From assembly GCF_963678635.1 (NCBI RefSeq), contig NC_087066.1, positions 59,972,312 through 60,036,311 on the forward strand: DNA of 64,000 bases, written 5' to 3'. Positions 24,221 through 36,972 of this stretch are shown one piece after another; the stretch's first letter is position 1; every line of letters starts with the position of its first letter. The position numbers and the translations under genes are program-made. The DNA comes from Symsagittifera roscoffensis (taxonomy: Eukaryota; Xenacoelomorpha; Acoela; Convolutidae). Below the pieces are notes generated by a model. The model had not been told where the DNA came from. It was given only the letters and a program-made list of their open reading frames with translations, and searched no databases.

Positions 24221-27200
24221 ACGATTAGAAAAACAATATTTGACGATGAACGCTTTGAGCACGTATACTATTAAGTTTTAGTTTTCAAGCTATGTTGTCC
24301 TTATGCAAATTTATTAAACAGATGACTGCTTTTTTAAATCTTGTTTTTCAAAAAAAAAATCTAAATAAAGAAGCATTGTTGAAATCAAACTTAGAAATTT
24401 GACAATCCGAGTCGAAAAAGGAATCGATACGTTGATGATCCAGTGCTTAAAAACGTATTCTTGTTTTCAATTCAACCAAATTATTACTCCCAATGATACT
24501 ACAGTTTTTAAAGAATCGTCAAAATTTTTTCTATTTATTGTAACATTCGCCCAGAAAATACAAAGGGATGGACGATAGTAAAAGTCCCTATTGGGGACTG
24601 TTGATGTCAGTTACCTTAATTTTATGCTGTTTTCTCCGTCTCGACCTAGCCAATTGATTTTTGGTCTATTTAAGGGCTACCCATCGTGTTACTGTTTGTG
24701 GGCAGTCATCCAAACGAATTTCATTGTGAAATGAACCAAATAGATGGGTCAAGAATCCCTGGACAACATGATTATACTAAAAACAGGGCTAAGAACAAAA
24801 ACTATTAAATACTTTAGTGACCATTCTACATTGGTCCATTAGAAATGGATTTGCTCCTTCCTAGCCCTCAACTACGTATGCATTGAAATATTGTAACATA
24901 GATGAGTTATTTTAAATACATTCAGGGAAATACAGCAGCTAAAAAGTAGTAACTGTTGAAAATATAATCCTTTGGCGCCGCGCCTCCAATTCCGATCTCA
25001 CTGAGAGATACTGGCGTTATCTCCTAATTCTCGATGTTCATGGGGGCTCGAATCTGTCCCCAATATTCCACCTAACCTTCCGGCTCCACCCCATCTTGCG
25101 ATTAAACTGCTTATCGCGTCCACGTGTTGTGTCCAAAAACTTCATTGTATTTCTCGTTACAGATATATCAATGTCTTCTTTTTCTCGTCATTTGCCCCAC
25201 GATCGTTTATTTGTTTGTTTTTCGGTTGTTGCGTGTATGACACGTTGTTGCAATCAAAATGATTGTTTTTCATATTTCTCACATATTTTACCTCCAATCC
25301 AAAATTTAAAAATTTAGCTCGCAGAAAAATCTGAGCCTCTTTTTCGCTTCGAGTTTGTAAATAAGGCGCAAAATGACAAATGTCATTACGATTAGAAACA
25401 CAATCTTTGACGATGAACGCTTTGAGCGCGTATACTTTTAATTTTTAGTTTTCAACCTAAGTTCAACCTTATTGCTAATTTATTAAACACATGACTGTTT
25501 TTTTAAATCTTGTTTTTCAAATAAATTCTAAATAAAGAAGCATTGCTGAAATCAAACTTAAATATTTGACAATCCGAGTCAAAAAAGGAATCGAAATGTT
25601 GATGATCCAGTCCTTAAAAACATACTTTTGTTTTCAATTCAACCATATTATTACTCCCAATGATACTACAGTTTATAAATAATCGTCACATTTTTTTCTA
25701 ATTTTTGTAACATTCGCCCAGAAATTACACAAGGATGGACAATAGTAAAAGTCCCTATTGGCGACTGATGATGTCAGTTACCTTAATTCTTTGCTGTTTT
25801 CACCGTCTCGACCTAGCCAATTCATTTTTGGTCTATTTAAGGGCTACCCATCGTGTTACTGTTTGTAGGCCATCAGCCAAACGATTTTCAATGTAAAATG
25901 AACCAAATAGATGGTTCAAGAAATCCCAGACAACATGATTACACTAAAAACAGGGCTAAGAACAAAATTTATTAAGTACTTTAGTGACCATTCTACATTG
26001 GTCCATTGGAATTGGATTGGCTCCTTTCTAGTCCTCAACTACGCGTGCACTGAAATATTATAACAAAGATGAGTTTTGTTAAATCCATTCAGGAAATTAC
26101 AGCAGCTAAAAAGTAGTAGCTGTTTATAAAATAATCCTTTGGCGCCGCGCCTCCAATTCCGATCTCACTGAGAGATACTGGCGTTTTTTCCTAATTCTCG
26201 ATGTTCATGGGGGCTCGAACCTGTCCCCAATATTCCACCTAACTTACCGGCTCCACCCCATCTTGCGATTAAACTGCTTATCGCGTCCGCGTGTTATGTC
26301 CGAAAAACTCATTTTATTTCTCGTTACAGATATATCAGTGTCTTCTTTTTCTCGTCATTTGCCCCACGACCGTTTATTTGTTTGTTTTTCGATTGTTGCG
26401 TGTATGACACGTTGTGCAATCAAAATGATTGTTTTTCATATTTCTCACATATATTTTACCTCCAATCCAAAAATAAAAAAGTTTAGCTCGCAGAAAAATC
26501 TGAGCCTCTTTTTCGTTTCGAGTTTGTAAAGAAGGCGCAAAATGACAAATGTCATTACGATTAGAAATACAATCTTTAACGATGAACGCTTTGAGCACGT
26601 ATACTTTTAATTTTTAGTTTTGAACCTAAGTTCAACCTTATTGCTAATTTATTAAACACATGACTTTTTTTTAAATCTTGTTTTTCTAATAAATTCTAAA
26701 TAAAGAAGCATTGCTGAAATCAAACTTAAATATTTATCAATCCGAGTCAAAAAAGGAATCGAAATGTTGATGATCCAGTCCTTAAAAACATACTTTTTTT
26801 TTCAATTCAACCATATTATTACTTCCAATGATATTACAGTTTCTAAATAATCGTCACATTTTTTTCTAACATTTGTAACATTCGCCCAGAAATTACACAA
26901 GGATGGACAATAGTAAAAGTCCCTATTGGCGACTGATGATGTCAGTTACCTTAATTCTTTGCTGTTTTCACCGTCTCGACCTAGCCAATTCATTTTTGGT
27001 CTATTTAAGGGCTACCCATCGTGTTACTGTTTGTAGGCCATCAGCCAAACGATTTTCAATGTAAAATGAACCAAATAGATGGGTCAAGAAATCCCAGAAA
27101 ACATGATTACACTAAAAACAGGGCTAAGAACAAAAACTATTGAGTACTTTAATGACCATTCTACATTGGTCCATTGGAATTGGATTGGCTTCTTCCTAGT

Positions 27201-27705
27201 CCTCAACTACGCGTGCACTGAAATATTATAACAAAGATGAGTTTTGTTAAATCCATTCAGGAAATTACAGCAGCTAAAAAGTAGTAGCTGTTTATAAAAT
27301 AATCCTTTGGCGCCGCGCCTCCAATTCCGATCTCACTGAGAGATTCTGGCGTTTTTTCCTAATTCTCGATGTTCATGGGGGCTCGAACGTGTCTCCAATG
27401 TTCCACCTAACCTACAGGCTCCAACCCATCTTGCGATTAAACTGCTTATCGCGTCCGCGTGTTATGTCCGAAAAATTCCTTTTATTTCTCGTTACAGATA
27501 TATCAGTGTCTTCTTTTTCTCGTCATTTTCCCCACGACCCTTTATTTGTTTGTTTTTCGGTTGTTGTGTGTATGACACGTTGTTGCAATCAAAATTGTTG
27601 TTTTTCATATTTCTCACATATGGTTTTTAAAGAAATTAGCTCGCAGAAAAATCTAAACCTCTTTTTCGCGTCGAAATTGCAAAGAAGGCGCAAAATGACA
27701 AATTC
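24220..27705. repeat. tandem array, three units of 1,168 bp
   Basis: ATTAAACTGCTTATCGCGTC occurs near 25,101, 26,268 and 27,435, so the period is 1,167-1,168 bp. Units 2 and 3 are almost identical and unit 1 is more diverged. Each unit has a CCAAT box followed 12-13 bp later by TATTTAAGG (24,650-24,675 in unit 1), which looks like a core promoter, and a GC-rich block GGCGCCGCGCC near 24,974. The small ORF beginning with ATTAAACTGC is conserved in three units but frameshifted at its end in each, so coding is doubtful. An unrecognised tandem noncoding RNA is possible. Confidence 0.75.
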
Positions 27706-27793
27706 TTGATGATTATTTCACTAACAGAAGGTTAGTGCAACGAACGGTCTAATCATTGTTCGAATTGAACGCATAACTCCAAAATATCAACAA

Positions 27794-28117
27794 GTGGTGA
27801 TACAGCATTGTGTAAAAAACTTACTATTTTTATCAGAAACTAAAATTTATTCACGTCACCTCATTTCACTGCGTGTTATAAATGGTATCGTTTTTTCTTC
27901 AATGCTTTTCCAAATTTTTCAAAATATGCACAATGAGGAGTATCACAGAAAAAAAACTTCTGACTACTCACGACTTTTGAAATTTTTTTTTCGCTCTTGT
28001 TTTAAAAACATTTGGGACGTGGCTTGTTCAAGCATCAATTATGATTTACATAGGGTCACTGAACATGTAAAATTATTCAACGAAACAGTTGCCCTAAACA
28101 TTAAAACTTGTGGCTAG
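27794..28117 (+). CDS. hypothetical ORF, weak
   Basis: A frame of about 107 codons ends at 28,117. It opens at a non-ATG codon and has no recognisable motif. It is rich in K, F and S, with no low-complexity run. I keep it only because it is the one open stretch between the tandem array and the GC-rich island. It could be chance. Confidence 0.15.
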   Translation: MVIQHCVKNLLFLSETKIYSRHLISLRVINGIVFSSMLFQIFQNMHNEEYHRKKTSDYSRLLKFFFRSCFKNIWDVACSSINYDLHRVTEHVKLFNETVALNIKTCG

Positions 28118-29080
28118 AGATTTTGTGGCTGAAAAGTTATCGACCGTATCCAAACCCCACCAGATAGCCGCAAAGTTAAGAATTGTTTTAAAAAGACTAA
28201 CAACTTTCAGACAGGTTTGAAGAATTTTATATTGTATAGAGTTTTTATTGTATAATTTAATAAGCTTTCATCTAAAATAAAAAACTAAAACAAACTGAAA
28301 TTTTCATTGTAACTTCGACAGTATCGATAACAATAACAACAAAAACATCTGGCCTGACCAGATTTTAATAAAAACCAAATGTTAAAGTTCCATTGTCTAA
28401 GCTTAGTTAGCTCGGTTAACATTTAACGCACAAAGACAATTCATAATTTTCACTCTCCTTCTTAGTTTTATTCTTCATGCCATCTCTTCGCCAGTTTTCA
28501 CTGTTGCTCCGAGGCTTCGTCTTCCTGCACATCGTCCTTTCTTAAACCTCGCTGTCTTCAAGCCCTTTTTCTATATCATGTCGACAGAGATGAGGACCAT
28601 ACCCCAATTTTTTTGTTCCGACAACCTCTGCTTGCAACATGGTAGGAGATATATGTTCCTTTTTGCTCCCGGTTCCGGCAGAAACTATAGCGTAAGCACA
28701 ATCTTACGCTTTGCTCCAGGTCAGCTCTTAAGACCTCAATTTTCACGTTTTCTGTCGTACACAACATTTCAACTTTACGCTTTACAGCCGTGGTGGCAGC
28801 ATTCGCGTGAGTTTAGTAGACTTCCCTATAGGCACACTTTCCTATATCTAGCTGGAAAGGTTGGTGGTATTCCGCATTTCTGGATGTGTGACGCTTCACG
28901 CGCTCATATATCCATGTCTTCATAACGGCACGGCACCACGGCTTCAATATATGAGAGGCCTTTACTCTCTCAACCGCCTTCGGTAGCTTTCTCGCAGGTG
29001 GTCCTGAAAGAAACCATGTTTTTGCTGCAATCAACTTTGCTCAACTGGTGTTCGATAGTCGGTATCGCCATCGCTTCTGT

Positions 29081-30124
29081 TCATTCGTTCTCGCATTGGC
29101 TTCCAGTCATCTCTCCGCTATCATAGCGCTGACTACCAGTAATGACACCGGCTGAGCTTGGTCGGTTAACCTCGCGGACAAAAATTCTTCCGAGTCCTTC
29201 ATTTACATTAAATTCGTTCGCTTGGTGTACCAGAACGTCAGCACCAGTCAGTGACAAAATTTTCTCCATGTCCAGTATCCTGAGGTATCTAGCAACGGTT
29301 CAACTCCCGTCATCACTGGATGTGTCTCACCCTTTTCGTCTATTGTGACAAAGTCAATAGCCAGAACTCCACTAGCTTTCTTCTTCTGGAAGTCAATCAC
29401 GCTTCCCTCATTCAGCTCATGATTTTTTTCTCCAATTATGTCTTGCAATCCACCTTTAAACTTCTCCGAGATCACCAAAGAATCTTCGTAAGCAACTCAT
29501 GTGAGTTTTCGGACATGTTGGACACTTTCGGACAGTCGCACACTTTTATACACTGAGAAAACTTGATCGATCAACAAACTTTTGTTTCCAGTTCTCGCGT
29601 CCACTTGCTGTTACAGTATGGTTCAGAACTGGATCCCACCGTATCTTTTGAGCCAGTGAACTTATGATATTCTTCTTTATGTTTCGAGCTTATGCCGTTT
29701 TCGAGATTTTCCCGCCAACCTCGGATCTTCTATTCTGCTCCAGCGAAAACTTCCACGCTCAAGGATGTCACTAGCTCGTGCGCTCTAACCATTCAATCGA
29801 GCTAACCATGCTGTAAAATCCTAAAATAGCAATCAAATTCAATTCAATTGTTCTGTGGCAACCTGCAAGCAGTTTCATTTCGCTCTTCTCGGACATGCTC
29901 AATCTCGCATACAATTTCGCTAGTTGGCAAGGATGTCTACCTAAAGTTTTGAAACAAAGGTCCGTCACACACTCATGCCTTTCAAGTCCACAACTGGCAG
30001 TCAGACAAGTGCTTTCTTTCATCCAATCGCTCGGGGAACTGCCTTCAGACGTGTTCACTCTGTTTTGCTTTTTTTCAAGGCTAACATGTGATGAATCACG
30101 GCCAAACAGTGTAAATTTCATCAT
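29081..30124 (-). pseudogene. unknown protein fragments, left part of the island
   Basis: Frames at 30,124-29,771 (with CLTASCGLERHECVTDLC), 29,478-29,248 (with GVLAIDFVTIDEKGETHP) and 29,269-29,081 (with GRIFVREVNRPSS) follow one another on the minus strand, with stops or frame changes between them. The last two overlap and look like one protein with a single frameshift near 29,260-29,290. Function is unknown. Confidence 0.35.
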
Positions 30125-31441
30125 TATCGTGTTCCAGTTCGGTATTTTTATCCGAATTTGGGCAACCTTAAGTCTTCATGAGTTGCCAAATAGTTTTCAA
30201 GCTGGTTTTCAGCGGACCGTCCCACAAGCCACACTCGAAACTCACCTCTCCTTCAATTTTCGAACCGAGCGTTTGACCACTCGTTCCTCCAAGATCACAC
30301 CTAATCGCAATTGTTCTGAGGTTATCAGTCCCATTTCTCGCACTCGATCAAACCGCAATTAAAATTTATCGCCTCTTTAAAGTCAAAGTATGCGACCCTA
30401 TGATCGCTATGGTTGATCAATTGGTATGATTGACCAATGGGTTATAAGCTACTCCAGAGACGCCTGATACATACTGAAATTAATTCTTGTCACCAAAATA
30501 ACTTATTCGTTCGGACTTCGGATCTACTGTAGAAGCTTTCGGTTCACTCTAAGCTCTTCGTTGGAGTTTCTTCTTTTATCCTCTTACTTCCGGTAACTGT
30601 CAAAATTGTTCAGTTTTTTAGTGAGCATTTTAAGCGGCAGAGTTCCAGTATGGCTCTCGACAAGATTTCCTTGCGTCTTTTCCTCCTTGCCTGATAGCCT
30701 TCACGCACTTTTCCTTTACGGGACTGGGGATACAAGCACCACAAATCTCAGGAAACAAGGAGCGTCCTTTTGCTTTTCCCAGGTTTTTGCAGAGTCGTTT
30801 CTGGCAACCAACATTTTAAGGGCTCCCTTTTGCTTCAGCTGCTTCTTTTGATTATCAGTGGCCTAGTATTCTGACTTATTTTTCCCACTAAGCACCACAT
30901 CAACTTCACTTGCAAGTCCTTCCTCCTACGTGGATTAGCCTGATATGCCTTCAATGTCGATGGCGTGTTCAAGATTTCATCAAAGTAATTCTAGAGGGCG
31001 GTCCTCTAGGAAAAATTATGGATTGCTCTAAACCTTTTTTATTCGCTTCAGATGAAATCATGACTCCATTTTCTTTTCTGAACCCACCAATAACTCTTTT
31101 AGATGAACCCGCCATTAACTCTTTTAGTTTTCCCTGCACGACTGGCTTGTCGTGCCCTCTCGCTGAGTTCCTTGCTTTCAGCTTCTACAAATAGCCTCTC
31201 CAAATGTGGACCGAATTTTGCACTGTGATCCGACTATAGTCGACCGCTTCGAGTCAGCCCTCTAGTTCTAGTTAATTTCATGCTATAATGGTTCTTGATA
31301 GATTATAGTCATCCAACCCACCAGATCCGCTCTGAATGATTACTTCCAATTCGAATCTTATGCCGGGCAGGGATCTTTCATTTTTTCTTGAAATCAGAGA
31401 TGTTGATTTTAGTGCCGCCAACCCCATCGGTGGTACCTGAT

Positions 31442-32032
31442 TCATCTTTTCTCCTCAATTACGCACTGCAAAACCTCCTTGTCCGTTTTTGATAAAAGGG
31501 GCGTCTTTGTCAATGATGTTACCACGGCAGCCGCCCTTGACTGTATCACATTGGAATTCGTCCCCTTGTTGTTGACTTTGCTTTTAAGTTTTCGCAGCAT
31601 CAATTTGTATTTCCACAGCCCTTTCTTAGCTATTTTCATGGGTTGGTTCTTCGTTATCGGACTATCTTCGGCGCTTTCTTCCGTGACTGACTCGGTCAGA
31701 CCGTCAGACTCAATGAGTTCCATCATTTTCTCCGAAACTTCGAGGGTGATGGTTTGATTAGGCCCCATCTTCATCACGGACTGAGTGCCATACCTTAGAA
31801 CTATGCCCATGTCTTTTTCATGCATGCCATTCAAGTACACATGGCTCCAGATTTCTCCCTGATATCGTTGACGTTCTTCTTCAGGCAACGTACTCAGGAA
31901 TGAGGCTTTACTAGCTTCGTCGATTCTACTCTTTCGAGGTGACTCATAGAGCATCCTCTGTGCACTTCTCTTTTGGTCTTCTTGCACCAGGAAAACCAGT
32001 CTCACTGGAAACAAGCTAGCTGGGGTCTCCAT
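31442..32032 (-). CDS. 196-residue ORF of unknown function in the GC-rich island
   Basis: This is the longest open frame of the island. It starts at an ATG (32,032) and ends with TAA at 31,442. It has an N-terminal hydrophobic strand (FPVRLVFLV), a basic helical part, a central globular segment with EIWSHVYLNGMHEKDMG, an acidic stretch and a lysine-rich tail. It carries no catalytic signature that I know. The upstream frame 32,400-32,061 is probably part of the same ancestral protein, so the ATG may not be the true start. Confidence 0.35.
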   Translation of the reverse strand: METPASLFPVRLVFLVQEDQKRSAQRMLYESPRKSRIDEASKASFLSTLPEEERQRYQGEIWSHVYLNGMHEKDMGIVLRYGTQSVMKMGPNQTITLEVSEKMMELIESDGLTESVTEESAEDSPITKNQPMKIAKKGLWKYKLMLRKLKSKVNNKGTNSNVIQSRAAAVVTSLTKTPLLSKTDKEVLQCVIEEKR

Positions 32033-32060
32033 AGCTGAGACATGGGTGATGATAGTGTCG

Positions 32061-32400
32061 TCAGCAATAGGGTTTCACGAAGTCTTGGTTGGTCTCGCTA
32101 GGGACATTTTCCAGGAGATTTTTTACTAGGGCTCTTAGATCAACCTCATTTACCCTCCAGTCCCCCTTACAACCCATGGGATAACCTTTTCCTTGAATTT
32201 CTTTATCTTTCTTGGTATCACCTGGCTTCTGTTCACAACCAGAGTGGACCTGGTGCATGTCAGAACCTGTGTCCGGCTGATTCGGTTCGGTCATGTCACA
32301 CGAGTGGTAGAATACTTCATCATTCACGAAGAACTTTACTGAATCCTCGCCATGCAGTGCCACTTGCTCTATTGTCACATAGATGCCTCTTCCCAGCTCC
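32061..32400 (-). pseudogene. unknown protein fragment with Cys/His residues
   Basis: The frame is open for about 110 codons to a stop at 32,061 and contains VTIEQVALHGEDSVKFFV, then a polar segment with several C and H residues. It lacks an ATG at its left edge. It is probably continuous with the next frame (32,032-31,442) in the ancestral gene, since only about 30 bp and a stop separate them. Confidence 0.35.
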
Positions 32401-33257
32401 TTACTCAGCTCTCACGTCAGCACCGTTTCGTGCCTTGGCCATTTTAGTCTCAAATGGTCAACGACTCGTGAGTATACATCATTCCAATGGCTTGCAGATA
32501 CCTCGCATTTTTATGATGGTGTGGTCTTGATTTTTTTTCGACTACATACGTCAGGAAAACCACTCTCGAAAACTTGAAGGGCGGCTACATTCTATAGGAT
32601 GAACCGTGATTCCATTTCCTAACATGATTTCTGAACTCTTTCCTCTACTTCATCGGCTGCTCCGATCCGAGGGGCGATGGCAGGGCAGGTTCTTCCCGGC
32701 GAAAAACTTCGAATCAATGAGTACTGCGGTTATCTCTCCGGTAATGTTCTTGAGCCAGCCAACCATGCTTCCTAATTTTCTTTCATGTGAATATATGTCT
32801 CAGTACAAGCCGAGATCTTTGTCTTGTCTTTCGGGCCTTTGATTACTGGGCGCAACTTCCAGAGCTTGGGGTTGAGTTAGACATTGGTCAACTCCTCTCC
32901 GCCCAATCGACAATTGAAATGGTTGTTGAAGTCGAATAGCATCCAACGAGGCTCAGTTATTCTCCCGAAATAATTCAATCACTGAGCACTCCAAAAAAGA
33001 TACCAAACTCACATGCAGCACTTCGGTACCTTTCTGTACGTCTTCATTTGCCCATCTGAGCACGTGTGCCACTATCGGTCATTACACGACTGTTACAAAC
33101 TCTCTTAAACTGAAAATTAGATCAAACGGATCGATCTGCATCATCAGGGCTAAGTCTGTTTTTAGAGGCATGCCTCCGCATATCGTTTGCTCTTTTCTAT
33201 TGGAGACGGGATTCGATTCTGCTGCAGTATGTTTTGTATGAAGCGGTCTAGTGAAAG

Positions 33258-33640
33258 CTATCTGTTGAAAGCGGTCTCCAACTGCGCAGCGAGCTGCTTT
33301 TTTGATCCCTGCAATTTTTCTGGGTACCTTAGCAGCACAAAAAATTCACCCAGTTTCCCATATGTCATCGCAATCAGCGAGAGAAGAACGTCCGATCTCA
33401 GGTCAGTGAATTCCAGAGGCAAGGGGAACTTGGGTGTTTTCGCGAAGTTTTCGTGTCCGAGTGTCATTTTTTTGCGCCATCACTAGGCCGATTGACGAAA
33501 TTAGTTATCTAGTGTATCGAGTCTTTATGGTAGCAGATGTTGAGATACGCGGTCGTCCATCCCACTCGCGTTGCGGCGAGTACTGCGTCAGATCTCTCGT
33601 ATTCGTCCCTCTTCGCTAGCACGGCCGCTTGGAACTGATC
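33258..33640 (-). pseudogene. unknown protein fragment
   Basis: Two overlapping frames carry coding-like sequence: one at 33,640-33,500 includes AVLAKRDEYERSDAVL, the other at 33,467-33,258 includes LPLEFTDLRSDVLLSLIAM. They look like neighbouring parts of one helical protein separated by a frameshift. No motif is recognised. Confidence 0.3.
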
Positions 33641-33749
33641 TAAGGACATCGTGCTTTATCCTGCATCAACTACAGCATGGTACCTCCTGCTTCCTTTTTC
33701 ATGTCCGAAGTTGTTCTCAAGTTATTTCCTCTAATACCGCTGGTGCATG

Positions 33750-34207
33750 CTAAAACGCCTCCTGTCCCAATGTGCATACTCTTGGCGACAGGTACATACT
33801 CAGTTTATTATGAGGCGATTTCTTCAAAACCGGAGCCCTGAATTCTTCCTCTTTCGAAGTCGCGTTCCCCCGAACCATATTTCTTTTTTTTTCATAATCC
33901 ACCAGTCTGAACCACAATATTTTCGCCGCTTGTCGAACCAGCTCTTGATCTTTGCTCACTCCTGTTTTCAATAGCCTCCAACCCCAATACTTTGTTGATT
34001 ACAATCTGTTTCGTGCTATAAGACTTAAATCCCTGGATCGCATTATATATGTCTGACCATATGGCAGTGAGTTCTGACAGGACATAATTTACAGGTTGTG
34101 GTCGATTTCTCAGTTCCGCTGGAATCACAACATAGAATTGTCCTTCTGAGTGCTGGGTCCTCAACGGCTCTGAGTTAAGGTCAAACGTATCATCCGATGT
34201 TCGCGAC
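33750..34207 (-). pseudogene. unknown protein fragment at the start of the GC-rich island
   Basis: After an in-frame stop near 34,208 the minus strand stays open through LRTQHSEGQFYVVIPAELR and a helical stretch to about 33,892. It then continues in another frame (QELVRQAAKILWFRLVDYE and on) to 33,750. The two frames overlap by about 80 bp, so a frameshift near 33,900-33,970 is likely. The family is not recognised. Confidence 0.35.
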
Positions 34208-34859
34208 TCGCTATTTTAGTGAAGCTTAAATGAGTTAAAAATGTCCAACGTTAGAATTTCGGGTGTTTCTGTGTTTGAAACATAAATGCAAAAAACTTTG
34301 CCGATCCCTCGTCTTTTTGCTTCAGTTGTTCCTTTTATTCTTATTGCTGGTTGCTTAATTAACCGACTGATTTTCTATGGCAACCTAAGTTAAGGTATGA
34401 GAACAAAATAGCTATATTTTTTAAAAGCAGTTTCTCATTCCTGATAATGTTTTTGTTGCTTACAATTGAGGCTCTTATTTCCATAAAATTGGTTCAGAGT
34501 CAACACTGCCTTTTTGACAATAATGGATGAAACTACCTAAAAAAATCTAGCCAGATGAAAATTACAAAAAATGGTAATTTCAAGACTTTTTTGGAGCGTT
34601 TAAATAAAGCTAGACAAAAAGATCCTCGGTTCCAAATTCTCCTTGCATGCAGCAAGACTTCAAAAACTCTTTAAAAATTTTTGCTTGGCTCCTATATAAT
34701 TTTGTTCTGGGTGTTTTTAGAAGAGTTTTGACAAAAGATGCGTTTTCTTGTGCGGCGAATTTCCTTCAAATTTTACTCCCAGCACGTTACTGGCTGAAAT
34801 AATGTCGAATACTTCTAAGAAAAAGTTTTAGAAGACATCAAAATTAAGATAAAATTCTG

Positions 34860-35990
34860 TTCGACAAAAAAAAAGTTTTATATACTGGAATGCCCGCTCG
34901 AAAGTTGCAAACTTGAAAAACTTGTGCGATAAAAGGATCGGACTTAAAACTATATATTCGACAATCATAGTAAACTAGGCAAACAATACAAAAGTTTTTG
35001 AAGAAAAAAGATCAGAAAAACAAAAAAAAAACAGACTTTTTTTACAATTCATTTCTGATGAATTTTTTTGAATTTTCGATTTTTTGGTTCTGAAAATGGC
35101 CTTAAGAATCTCCAAAAACCAATTTTACTCGAGTTAAAGTAAAATCAAGCAGAATTAAGCTGTTCTTTTTGGCTCGAGCTAACACGAAAAATCAAAAATT
35201 TGAACCAGTTTTTCTTGACACTGGGAACACTTCTTTGAAAATTTTTAATGTCATCCGAATCACAACTAAAAGGGCTTTAATATGATATATCATTAAAATC
35301 TCATTAACAATTATTTTTGGTAGATGATTTTGTGTGAAATACACATAAACAGAACAAGGATAGCCCGGTTACTGAGCATGTATCACAGAATGTTCCGACC
35401 AAAGTCTAAGAAAAAAAACGAAAAACATTTTTTTTTTCAAATTAGTGTCGTTTTTTTCCGCTTGGTGTGATAAAAAGATCTGAACGGAAAAAAAGCATAT
35501 TGGACAGTAATAGTTGAGAAGCCATTCGAAAACAGTTTGTTTGAGGAAAATTAACTAAAATGAACTAAAAAAAAGTTGTACAGAAAACTTTTATTAACTT
35601 TTAGTAAGAAAAGTAACTAGAAAAAAAAGATGTACTTTTTTTTAGTTTTTGGGTAAATTTTTGAAATATTTAACCTTTGTTTGGAAAATGACGCTAAAAA
35701 ACTCCGAAAACTACTTTAGTTGAGTACATCTATTTTTTGCACGGCTTAAAGTAAGCTTAAATAAGATATTGTAAGCCTACACGCTCACCCCATAATAATT
35801 CGAAATTAGACCAAAATTAAAAATTTCAAATCGGTTTTTCTCGACACTGTGAAAAAATTTTAAATTTTTTAATGTCGTTCGAATCACAACTGAGAGGGCT
35901 TCAATATAATATATCACTCGACATAGTCCGATAATAGTTTGTGGTACTTGATTTTGCGTGGAAAACAAAAAGAAAAAAACTAAAACACCC
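34860..35990. repeat. diverged direct duplication of about 0.6 kb
   Basis: Positions 35,210-35,365 and 35,837-35,985 share GACACTG(G/T)GAA, then AATGTC(A/G)T(C/T)CGAATCACAACT and ATATATCA(T/C)T. Weaker similarity extends leftwards (35,090 against 35,690). The offset is about 630 bp. No coding sequence is seen. Confidence 0.5.
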
Positions 35991-35999
35991 GAACACAAT

Positions 36000-36970
36000 C
36001 TTCCTCCCCATTTATCAAACGGTCGGAACAATAACAACTAAAACATACCCGATGATAAAACTCCTCTCCATTTTTCAATTTGTCAGAACAATAAGTAACA
36101 ATAAAATTTTTAGAGTATAATACTTACGTTAGTGTATCTTTTTTTCTTTTTTCGCTCAGGCGAACAACAAAACACAAAACCGGATGCTTCTATTTCTTTA
36201 ATTATTTTGAAAAAAAAACCATTTTCTAGCCTTCTTTGCGCACTTTAAAGTCTCAAGGATTGTATGCTTAAGTTCAGATTTTAATTTTGCAAAATTAAAT
36301 TGATATCATTTCATGAATATAACTTTTTAGACTAAGTAGTCCATATAACTAAAAATTCCAGTTAGCAGAAAATGGAGGAGAGCAATCAAACAAAAAATAT
36401 AAGAAAAAGCATGAAATTCTCAACCCCACAATTCTGGAATTCTGGTTGCCAAATCTTCTCCTCTTCCAAAGGGGCCCTGAAAGGCATTTCTATTTTAGCC
36501 GCCCAACAATAAAATGATCCTTCGGTGCCTAATATTTATTAATTTTTTCAGCTAAACTGTGTGTAGTGTGTGCGACAATAAAAAACTCAATTTATGGCCA
36601 ATATTTTTCAATAACTGCGTGTTGCGTAGGAAGTTACAACAATCAATAACATTTTGGGTTTCGGCAGAAATGGCTGATGGCTGGCCTAGAAAGGATGGTG
36701 AAAGTTTTTCGAAAAGCACCTCGTCAAAAGTTTTCGTTCACGCCAATCCTGCCAGTAAACTTATTTCAACCTGCAAGCAACCTTTTGTGACTCAGTTATC
36801 ATAGCAATTGGTCTGTTAGTTAGCTTTACGGGTGGTAGGTTAATAAATCGATGTATCAGTTAAACGAAAACGGTCGGATCAGATCAGTGCACAATCATCT
36901 CATCATTCTTATCATATTTATACAATAGAACTTCTATCGCAAAACAATTGAATAAAATTATGAAACAAGG
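36000..36970. other. no supported gene
   Basis: A frame at 36,559-36,804 has some coding-like composition but opens at GTG and has no motif or splice context. Nothing else is seen. Confidence 0.35.
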
Positions 36971-36972
36971 TT

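Larger units (their letters stand above)
28450..34220 (-). other. GC-richer island of decayed minus-strand coding sequence
   Basis: Across about 5.8 kb the base composition is visibly more balanced than on either side, and codon-like periodicity is seen on the minus strand. Broken frames lie one after another at 34,207-33,750, 33,640-33,258, 32,400-32,061, 32,032-31,442, 30,124-29,771 and 29,478-29,081. Plus-strand ORFs here are shadows. I recognise no polymerase, integrase or capsid motif. The pattern fits an inserted foreign element (retroelement or endogenised virus) or a decayed gene cluster. No terminal repeats were found at the edges. Confidence 0.5.

Noticed and set aside
24220-27705. 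tRNA-derived SINE suggested by GGTTCGAGCCC
   Set aside because: The B-box is intact in only one of three units and the A-box at the right spacing is poor.
30606-31194. Plus-strand ORFs in the GC-richer island
   Set aside because: The minus strand carries the coding-like pattern, and the plus ORFs are its antisense.
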